NCBI GenBank assembly: GCA_014529385.2
Contig: CM043970.1
Coordinates: 64,212,996-64,276,995, forward strand
Length of the DNA stretch: 64,000 nt
Direction of reading: 5' to 3'
From: Adiantum capillus-veneris
Lineage: Eukaryota; Streptophyta; Polypodiopsida; Polypodiales; Pteridaceae
Shown one piece after another: positions 56,201 to 64,000 of the stretch (position 1 is its first letter; every line of letters begins with the position of its first letter). The notes beneath the pieces are model-generated. The model ran no database searches and was not told the origin of the DNA. It worked only from the letters and a program-made list of their open reading frames with translations. The translations under genes and the position numbers were made by a program.

Positions 56201-58381
56201 TAAGCAGTACAATGAAAGAGTGTCCTACCAAAGAGATACCTTGGGATGAGAAACTGTCAGCTCTTTTCATAGAGGGATTGCGGAATGAAACTCTCAAAAA
56301 GGATCTTCACTTGAAGGCATGTGTTACCTTTGAGCAAGTCACTAGAGAGGCATTGTATATAATAGACAATTGTAAAGTGTATGGGGAGGTGACTGAGGAT
56401 ACTGACCAAGGGACAAGTAGAATCTCTTCAACCACTAGTGAATCCACAGTGAAGCTTGGTGGGCAAAACCCAACTGTGTGGGACATTGATCCAAGGAAGT
56501 GATCAGAAGGATGAATGAAGGTGTAACAAGCCAAACCCGAACACACGACAATAGCCCACATGGAAATGTGACATTTTTGAAGGAGACCATCCAACTTAGT
56601 GGTGCAACGTGCAGCCGAAACCAGGAGCAAACGTACAGCGTGTATTGAAGTGGTGTTCTATCGCGTAAAAATGGACAAATCATGAAATCCACAAATGTTT
56701 CTACTATAAAAACTATGTTAGGGAAAGACCATATGGGCCACCTAGAGTGCAACATTTGCCACCACCTCCAAGATATGTTGTGGACAAAACAACACAGTCT
56801 AAAGGGGGAAAAAACCTCAACCTGTGTTGGGACAACAACCTCCTTTACCCCAAGAAAACATATCCAAGATGAGAATTTTAGAACCTGTAGAGGCACCTGT
56901 GAATCAAAGGATGATGCCAATAGTTTCATATTCCAAAAATTTAGACAACATTTATGAGAGAGGGTTAGACAGTAGTGCTTACGATCCTAAAGGAAAAATC
57001 CCATGGATAGGTTTAGAGGGGATGATAGAACCATTGTACATAACACAGCCAACATAAAACCATTACCACATTGATGAAAATACGCTCGTGTCATGGCAAA
57101 TCAAAACTACAAACCTAGGGGATATCCTCCTAGAGCAGGCTAGTCTATAGGGGATCCACAAGCTTCCCCACCACCAATAGGACCATGGTATGAACGTGGA
57201 GGTGATCATTGGGCAAGAAGTTTTCCAAACAAAGGAGAATGCATCAAAATCTTTGGGTACCATGAAGGATGTACAAATGATCATCTAATTCCACACTCTT
57301 CAAAAAATCCTGATAACAACAAAAAAGTTACCATAAACAAAATTGGAGTTGTATCAAGCTCAAGTGGATAAAAAATGGAACCAATGATTCCAATAAATGT
57401 GATAACAAGAGCACAAGTCCAGAAAGCCACAAGAAATATTCCTATGAGAGACAAAAACACCCCACCCAGTCAAACTAAAATAGAGAGTTTGCTGATTGGG
57501 ACCCCCAAAAATCATGGAAAGCAAAAGGAGACAAGATGAAATCCAAAAGGATAAAACAACCGAAGAGCAATTGAGATTGGAACAGGACCATAAGGAAAAC
57601 AATATCCTAGCAAAGCCATGAGAAATACCATTAGGAGGTTCGGTCTTAGTGGACAAAGTCTTTGAGCCTTTAGATGCAATTTCGAAGGCTTATGAATCTA
57701 GGCTAAAGCACAATCAAACCCAAGAGCATAGATGGCTAATGTATCCTCATCCAAGGTATGAGAAAGGGAGGTTACACATGTGCAAGGAGCTCATCCAAGC
57801 AGCCCAAGCTCTTATGGAACCACATGTCTCGAATGTTCCAAAAATTGAGGTGTTAATCCACAAAAGAATCCGAGAAATGGAGAACAGAGGCTTTGAAAAC
57901 AGAGACCAAAAAGAGCTAGAAGTTGAGGCACCTCTAGATACGAGGGAAGTATCCAATACCACAGACATGGTGGGATCACAAGCAGTGATTCCAATTCTGG
58001 AAGTAGAGGAACCATTGGCCACAGGATCTATGGGATGATATCAGAAACAAAAAGGATGGAAGCATGACCCTTGAGTCAACCCCTATCTCACTGAGATCAA
58101 TCTAGAACATAAGTCATATCCCATCGATATGTGATCACTCTCTATCCCTGCATCACTGTACGATGATGGAGGGACAGAGATATCGAAAGACAGTAAACCT
58201 CAGACTTTAAAAACTTTACCTTCGTTCATTGGTGACCATGAAACAAGATCAAAAATTAGGAAAGTACCATCTCAATGGAAATCTGATCCTAAGATGATGG
58301 ACACTAAGACTCTTCATGATTTGATGTTATCTCCTATCCATTGTATGCTACCTTTATCCGAGTTACTACAAATTAGACCTC
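56201..58381 (+). pseudogene. Retrotransposon gag-like remnant
   Basis: A plus-strand frame from 56212 reads CPTKEIPWDEKLSALFIEGL and CVTFEQVTREALYIIDNCKV, the pattern of a plant retrotransposon gag core. Pieces in other frames follow: ENISKMRILEPVEAPVNQRM near 56850, then near 57180 PWYERGGDHWARSFPNKGEC, a CCHC zinc knuckle in which the Cys residues are lost, followed by IKIFGYHEGCTNDHLI. The open frame 57649-58038 has a long helical segment (KELIQAAQALMEPH) and a Glu-rich tail. Near 58340 MLPLSELLQIRPPLQEVL resembles the region before protease in some Ty3/Gypsy elements. Stops are frequent. RT and integrase are absent, cut off by the CACTA end at 58382. Confidence 0.55.
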
Positions 58382-58620
58382 CACTACAAGAGGTTCTTTA
58401 GTGTAGTGACACTTGTAGTGCAATGATGAAATGTGTACAAGTATCGGCATTGCTATAGGCATCAGTATGAGCATTAATATACTCTTTTTTACATAGCAAC
58501 GCTCATTATGACACCTATAGCGATGCTCATAGCAACACCGTCCCTGTAATAATAATCCAAGAGCGCCAAAAACTCAAATCTATAGATGTGAGTTTTGGTG
58601 CTCTATGCAAAATAGGTATA
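58382..58620 (+). mobile_element. CACTA-like 5' terminus with subterminal motifs
   Basis: CACTACAAGAGG at 58382 is a standard plant En/Spm end. CTTGTAGTG at 58412-58420 makes a short inverted pair with it. Behind it are GCATTGCTATAGGCATC and CCTATAGCGATGCTCATAGC motifs, related to those in the 9880-10162 element. A hairpin follows at 58561-58602 (GAGCGCCAAAAACTCA against TGAGTTTTGGTGCTC). It faces the TNP2-like transposase remnant on the same strand 2.4 kb to the right, so both may belong to one decayed CACTA element. Confidence 0.5.
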
Positions 58621-58627
58621 TCGGCCC

Positions 58628-59040
<413 letters not shown>

Positions 59041-59324
59041 AGAATTGAAATGAAATGTTATATTAAACGTCTTCATAATGCCAAAATGATTTATGAGACC
59101 AATCCAACGAACTCCTTTGGGGTCTAATTTAATGCTTGCATTGTCCAAGAAAGTAGTGTATTGGTCGATGAAGATCTTCGTCAATGTTCACCTTTGTAAA
59201 TAGACGTATTGGGCATCTCCCTTATAGTGCTAGAGTAGTCTTGATCCTCTGATGGAGCCTCAATTGATGTCGTGGGCGTCTAGCTCTCTTGAGCTCAATG
59301 GCTTTGTCAACTAATATATCTTTA

Positions 59325-59329
59325 GTATA

Positions 59330-59361
<32 letters not shown>

Positions 59362-59480
59362 TAAGAAATACACACACGTAGACAGAAACACACATACATT
59401 GAGAGAGAGGGAGACAGAAAGGGAGAGAATGAAAGATAGAGAGTAATATATAGATAAAGAGAGAGATAGAGAGAAGGGTC
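59325..59480 (+). repeat. GA-rich microsatellite cluster
   Basis: (GA)n at 59327-59356 is followed by degenerate GAGA/GATA runs to about 59475. No coding content. Confidence 0.9.
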
Positions 59481-59730
59481 GTAAGTTTAGGATTTAGTTT
59501 TTATATTTAAGTTAGAGTTTAGGTTTAGATTTAATGTTAGAGCTTTGGGTTTAGGTTTAGGATTTAACTCCATATTTAAGATTCAGAGCATAGTTAGGGA
59601 TATTTAAAGATAGTTAGTAATTACAGCTTAGGTTTAGATTTAAGATTAGATTTTGGATTATATTTAAGTTTAGCTTCAAGATTATGGTTTAAATTTAGAG
59701 TTAGGTTTATGGTTATGTTTGCGGTAGTTT
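59481..59730 (+). repeat. Degenerate telomere-like repeats (TTTAGG type)
   Basis: Variants of GGTTTAGGTTTAGGATTTA, AAGTTAGAGTTTAGG and TTAGATTTA recur about every 6-14 bases. This is the orientation opposite to the CCTAAC satellite at 13.7-24.9 kb and recalls the plant telomere unit TTTAGGG in decayed form. Confidence 0.7.
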
Positions 59731-59765
59731 GCATGTAGCTCACATGAGTTTAGCTATGTAGTTGT

Positions 59766-59825
59766 TTGCAAGCTCACATGTGCAAACGGATCGCGGACAA
59801 GCCGTTTGTGCATGTCAGCTTGCAA
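59766..59825 (+). repeat. Inverted repeat, 24-bp arms
   Basis: TTGCAAGCTCACATGTGCAA plus ACGG (59766-59789) is the near-perfect inverse of 59802-59825 (three mismatches), with a 12-base loop. It lies just left of the foldback element starting at 59840. Confidence 0.75.
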
Positions 59826-59839
59826 GTAACTAAAGATCA

Positions 59840-60243
59840 ATGGTTGTAAGAAAAGCCACCGTTTTGTGGGTTGCACCATGCGAGAGTGCAGAGAGGCTTT
59901 TGTAGAGTGCTTTGAAAAAGATCTTTTTTACGTCCCCAAGATGGAGTTGAGAAATTATTTTCTACGCTCTTATCTCTATCTTCTCTCTCTTTCTGTCTAT
60001 CTCTCTCTTTATCCCCTCTCTTTCTCTCTACGGATGACGGATTAGGTTGGAAAGCTTTCAACGGCACAATACCTGAGAATGGAGTTAGGCATGTAATGTT
60101 CACAATAATCCCTCGAACAAGGAGCTTTGTGAAGAGATAATTGAGCAAGAAGCATAATAAAGAACCTCTTCTTAAAAGCACTCTAGAGAATCGGGACTCT
60201 TGTACTACACACACCACAAAACGGTGGCTTCACTTACAACCAT
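59840..60243. mobile_element. Foldback MITE (404 bp)
   Basis: The left end ATGGTTGTAAG, then AAGCCACCGTTTTGTGG, is mirrored at the right end (CCACAAAACGGTGGCTT, then CTTACAACCAT, ending 60243). Similarity between the arms continues inward with GTAGAGTGCTTT against AAAGCACTCTAG, giving arms of roughly 100 bp. There is no coding capacity. I could not see a clear target duplication, so the superfamily is open (Mutator-like is possible because of the long arms). Confidence 0.75.
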
Positions 60244-60359
60244 AGCTAGTTTAAACTAGGGAATGGCTAGAGCTGATGGCTACAGCTGAACAGAAGGCAA
60301 AGGGATTTTGTCCACTACATGCATTGCCACGTAGACATGGATGTGTAGATTTCTTGTTC

Positions 60360-60466
60360 TCACAAATATAGGCATTGACCAATAAAAACGAGATTTTAAC
60401 CGGTGTTTTTGATCTCCATGCACCTCTAGACTGAGGTGTGCAGGGATCCGACATTGTTAGAGAATG
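60360..60466 (-). repeat. Inverted, dispersed copy of the satellite mini-ORF block
   Basis: On the minus strand from 60466 the sequence CTCACATTCTCTAACAATG leads into a frame beginning MSDPCTPQSRGAWRSKTP, the same start as the mini-ORFs at 13751, 14006 and 23487. Downstream, AATCTCGTTTTTATTGGTCA also matches. Here the frame stays open for 67 codons. No CCTAAC array or GAAGTCCGTTTG spacer accompanies it, so the block exists outside the satellite. Confidence 0.7.
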
Positions 60467-60509
60467 TGAGGTAGTCTGCAGTGTGATCTATGGTTTCTTG
60501 ATTGTGAGG

Positions 60510-60525
60510 GTAGAGAGAGAGAGAG

Positions 60526-60562
<37 letters not shown>
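60510..60562 (+). repeat. (GA)n microsatellite
   Basis: This is a GAGAGA run of about 50 bases with two interruptions. Confidence 0.9.
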
Positions 60563-60564
<2 letters not shown>

Positions 60565-60858
60565 TAAAAAACAGAGGAGAGTAAGAGAAGATTAAATTTA
60601 TGTTCAGGGCTCATGGTTTTTACATTATTTATGATTAGTGATGACAATGTGGGGCCGTCCAACCAAAACACCTATCTCTCAACAACTTAGAATCTTCTAT
60701 CCTTGTGTTCTAATCAATGCAAACATGTTGTGCAACGGACAAGACGAGTTTCTTTGTAGCACGTTTTCAAATTTGGAAAGTTTGACCCATCTATTATGGA
60801 TTGAGTTGTTGCCAATTACAACTCATCGGACTCTAACACTGGCTAATAGGCAGCAATC

Positions 60859-61893
60859 TTGCAACCCAATAAACATGTTCGTAGGCACTTTGCTCAAGAA
60901 GAATACATGAGGCCACAAGATGCAGCCTGTAACAGCTCGAAAGGTGATCATGCAGAGCACATTCCCAACAAGGCTATGTTTGAGCCCAAAATCGACAAAA
61001 TGATCGAGACGATCATGGATTCAGAAAGTCTTATCTATGGTGACATGAAAAGTGAGGCCGATACACCATTGTATGGTTGAGCACGAATGTCTAGATTAAA
61101 GTTACTCCGGGTTCTTCTCAACATGCAGACAAAGTTTGGATGGAGTGACACTAGTGTCACAACACTTTTCAGGTGATCTATTACAATGTGTCTACTTCAA
61201 TGTTTTACTGAATGTATAATGCACCCAATTATGTACACAAGTATTTTGTATTTTTTCTTTGTGGAGATTGCTCAAAGAGCACATACTACCAGTTGTTGAT
61301 AATGTGATGCCAGATTCCAGAGAGGAAGCAAGAAAGATCTTGCAAAACTTGGGAGTGGATTACAATCTCATTCACGCTTGTCCTAACGACTGCATCTGCC
61401 TCTAATGCAAGTCCATCGCTGCTCTAGAATCATGGCATGAGGAGAACAGATCTTCGGTGTGTTGCAGATCCTTGCAAATTGTGCGGCATGGAAGCATATA
61501 GATGACACATGGACAGATTTTTCCAGGGAAGCTTGAAATTTGCACCTCGGCATGGTTATGGATGGCGTAAATCCATTTGGTCAGAATTCAGCATCTTACA
61601 GTGTATGGTCAATTGTCATTGTCAACTACAACATTCCTCTGTGGTTGATGACCAAGAAGGGGCACCTATTTCTAAACTTGATTGTGTTGGGGCAGTATAA
61701 AGTGAAGAATATGGATGTGTATCTTTGTCCACTATTGGAAGAGCTACAGCAATTATGGATTGGCATAGAAGTGGTGGATATGAGCCGACACACAGGTCAA
61801 TGCAATGCCTTGATGAGAGGCATCCTAATGTGGACCATGCATGACTATCCCGAACTAACCAAATTCTTAGGTGATACTCAAACTCACACATCT
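60859..61893 (+). pseudogene. En/Spm (CACTA) TNP2-type transposase remnant
   Basis: One frame holds both main pieces. 60859-61080 reads MIETIMDSESLIYGDMKSEA and DTPLYG, followed after a stop by KFGWSDTSVTTLF, the usual ...EAxTPLYxGC...KxxxGWSDxSFxxLL pattern of plant TNP2 proteins. From 61540 it reads HLGMVMDGVNPFGQNSASYS, VWSIVIVNYNIPLWLMTKKG, MDVYLCPLLEELQQLW and MWTMHDYPELTKFLG, matching the transposase_21 core with its Asp (normally in xSDGxNPFG). Between them lie decayed segments such as ACPNDCICL-like residues near 61385. TNP2-class proteins cut CACTA elements at their ends. Several stops make it inactive. Confidence 0.85.
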
Positions 61894-62320
61894 GGGTCGA
61901 GGCTCCTTACCTTCCCCCTTCTTTTCCCATCCCCACACCAGCCATGGTGTCATCCTCTACTCCAGGTTTTGTGTGGCTATCAGCCGTTCCTAGCTACACA
62001 TCACTTGCTACTCCTCCAAGACTCACCCCACTCGACACTCCTCGCTTCAGGGCCTAGAATCCACTGGAGACACTTACAGCCCGTACCCCTCATAGAGACG
62101 CCACTTGAGACCCTGTCGAGATTCTTGTAGTGACACCTACGTTCACGCGTCACAGGCAAGAGGGCTTGTTGTACTTGATCGACATCAATGGCAGCATCAT
62201 CTTGGATGACGAAGGCAAGAAGGAAATCTCGTGCATGCGCGGCCTTTGCTCTAAGGTGTTTCGGCACTATATACTAAACACGTGGAGTGAAGTGCGGATG
62301 GGGGCTTTTCACAAGCCAAG
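61894..62320 (+). pseudogene. Continuation downstream of the TNP2 remnant
   Basis: A Pro/Ser/Thr-rich segment is followed, in a frame with two stops, by DPVEILVVTPTFTRHRQEGL, LYLIDINGSIILDDEGKKEI and CMRGLCSKVFRHYILNTWSE. It is coding-like and could be the start of the second protein (TNP1-like or a DNA-binding part) usual in plant CACTA elements. I do not recognise it firmly. Confidence 0.35.
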
Positions 62321-63131
62321 CTCCCATACCCCTCTTCTCTCGTCCCCACCCCATGAAAACCTCCTCTTAGGGAGGGAGTGATAAAAGGCATTGGAAAAGT
62401 AATAAAAAAAATAAATTATGATTATGTAAATATATGACAAAGGTAAAATAGGCCACCTCATGCCTGCGGGGCAGCCCATCCCCACCTTGCCTCTTTTTTC
62501 TTCACTGTTGCCCCGCCGTGTGTCCCTTTTCCTCTCCTCCACTCAAAAGGTCAACCCCTCTCTCTTCCCCTTGTCCTTTCTCCTTTCTCTCTCCCCTCAA
62601 GCTACCCCACCTCTCACCAATAATACATTCTAACTCACCAATAATACATTCTAACTCACATGCCACCTCTCCTATCTTCCAAAAACAGTATACCCCACCC
62701 CCCTTTTCTCTCTCCTATCATATCCCATGACCCAAATATCCCCCCCCCTCTCTCTAAAGGGCGCCATGTCTCTTGTCCTGTAGCCAGATAACCTCCCCCA
62801 CACTCACACACACTCAGTTTCACTGAAAAAAGGTGCCCTCAGACCCATCCCCACCCGGTGGTTACCTGATTTTTCTTGTGTTCACACACATCTGCACACA
62901 GATTCACCTCTGAACACACTCCCCTCTCTCCCCTCTTGTAATTACTTTATTCTCCATGTCACCTCTCACTTTTTTTCATCAACCCATCTCTCTCTCTTAG
63001 TCTCTCTCTCATGAGATTGCTGTTCTGGCACATATACACATAGCCAGACAAGTGGGGCCCACAGTCACATGGCCTATGTAGATAATGATTTCTTCATTTC
63101 TAAATTCTAGAATTTCTCCCCCCTCCTCCCC

Positions 63132-63139
63132 TATATAAA
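63132..63139 (+). promoter_or_regulatory. TATA box
   Basis: TATATAAA lies in a CT-rich context (CCCCTATATAAAGAAGG), followed by CA-rich sequence where transcription would start about 30 bases on. It fits the U3/R border of the probable LTR, with AATAAA 310 bases downstream. Confidence 0.6.
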
Positions 63140-63599
63140 GAAGGGTCACCATCACACTAAATACACACACAACATCACCAAAGAGTACACTATGCATTGT
63201 GTGTGCCTAGTGCACACACACAGTCACACCATCACCATCACCACAATCACCATGCTCGTCTTTAGCATGACCTCTACACCCTTAGGCTATGGAAGATGAA
63301 GGGCAGCAAAATGAAGGATGATGGCCATAACCCTCGTGTGAGTCTTCGCCATCATCTCCCACCTATCCGCCATGTGCTCTACCACTCTCTCCCTTCTCTT
63401 TCCCCTACCCTATGCTCCCCATTTCATCACCTTATTCTCTAAATAAAGCTTGAGGTTTTGTGAGTATGTTTCGTGCAATGTTTTGCCCATGTGAGGTGTG
63501 CGGAATCGCCACCTAGTCTTGTGTTTGGAGTGACCTTGTGTATGTGTGAAGGGTGTGCGGATTTGCCATCCTTCTATGGTGCCTAAGTACTAAGCCGCT

Positions 63600-63705
<106 letters not shown>

Positions 63706-63916
63706 GATCTCATTCCCCTTCCTCTTCATCATTACTCCCAAGCATCTATCTGTCTTGGATGAAAACTTTGTTATGGTGGTATGTTGTTTGCGTCCTAGCC
63801 GCTCAAGCTAGGTGGTGCCCCTGTTTGCTTTACTGTGACAGGCTCAAGACGCGCCATTCAGTCCCCGGTGTTTTAGAGGCCGTCGGGGGTTCGGGGTTCG
63901 CTTTGCTCTCGTCATT

Positions 63917-64000
63917 TGGTGCCCCCACTGAGGATCTTTTCATGAAACCCTTCAATTTACAAGACTGAAACCCCTAAACTACTGTGAATGGATGAATGGC
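63917..64000 (+). mobile_element. Start of the internal region of an LTR retrotransposon
   Basis: It begins with the primer-site-like TGGTGCCCCCACTGAGGAT and continues beyond the window. No coding sequence is visible in the remaining 65 bases. Confidence 0.4.

Noticed and set aside
62122-62132. TTCTTGTAGTG as the 3' end of a CACTA element beginning at 58382
   Set aside because: It lies inside a reading frame that continues on both sides (DPVEILVVTPTF) and has no subterminal repeats beside it, so it is more likely a chance match.

Overview
The window looks like repeat-rich nuclear DNA from a land plant with a large genome. The evidence is plant-type LTR retrotransposons of both superfamilies (tRNA-Met-type primer sites, a chromodomain integrase), En/Spm (CACTA) and hAT transposase remains, very long GT, GA, CT and TA microsatellites, and telomere-like CCTAAC/TTTAGG arrays. 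A Penelope-like element and the old, heavily decayed mobile-element load would fit a fern or another non-flowering plant. That placement is inference only. I found no intact host gene, no tRNA or rRNA, and no CRISPR array.

Layout from left to right. 1-5.7 kb: a Penelope-like retroelement (PLE) with a Ser/Pro-rich leader region, a recognisable reverse transcriptase, no visible GIY-YIG endonuclease, and a hammerhead-ribozyme-like core just downstream. 6.5-8.0 kb: an array built from the 18-bp palindrome GTATGCTAATTAGCATAC. 8.4-9.9 kb: a broken minus-strand transposase-like gene of the FAENY/GHGxGxxDG type. 9.88-10.16 kb: a short element with CACTA-like ends. 11.7-13.7 kb: a decayed Ty3/Gypsy pol with an internal RT deletion. 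13.7-24.9 kb: a satellite made of telomere-like CCTAAC blocks plus a conserved spacer, split by a complete Ty3/Gypsy chromovirus (14311-23121) with 1.62-kb LTRs and a CCTAA target duplication taken from the satellite.

25.3-25.6 kb: a CACTA-like terminus. 27.2-31.3 kb: a minus-strand coiled-coil, gag-like plant retroelement gene with stops and frameshifts. 34.3-44.3 kb: a Ty1/Copia element on the minus strand with 178/179-bp LTRs and a GATAG target duplication. It has lost part of gag/protease and is swollen by a roughly 5-kb noncoding insertion that begins with its own LTR/primer-site signature. 45.0-46.9 kb: a decayed hAT transposase followed by two overlapping perfect hairpins. 49.3-50.8 kb: five tandem 324-bp units, each carrying a long inverted repeat. 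53.6-55.5 kb: two minus-strand pseudogenes, one of them protein-kinase-like. 56.2-58.4 kb: gag-like remains. 58.4-62.3 kb: a CACTA end, giant microsatellites, a foldback MITE and a TNP2-type transposase remnant. 62.4-63.9 kb: a probable LTR with TATA box, poly(A) signal and a following primer site, whose element runs out of the window.

The genes do not form a pathway. The window is a stratigraphy of nested mobile elements. Two insertions, the Gypsy element and the Copia element, can be dated relative to their hosts by matching target-site duplications. Many premature stops can be explained as CAA/CAG to TAA/TAG changes, as expected from deamination of methylated cytosines in silenced DNA.
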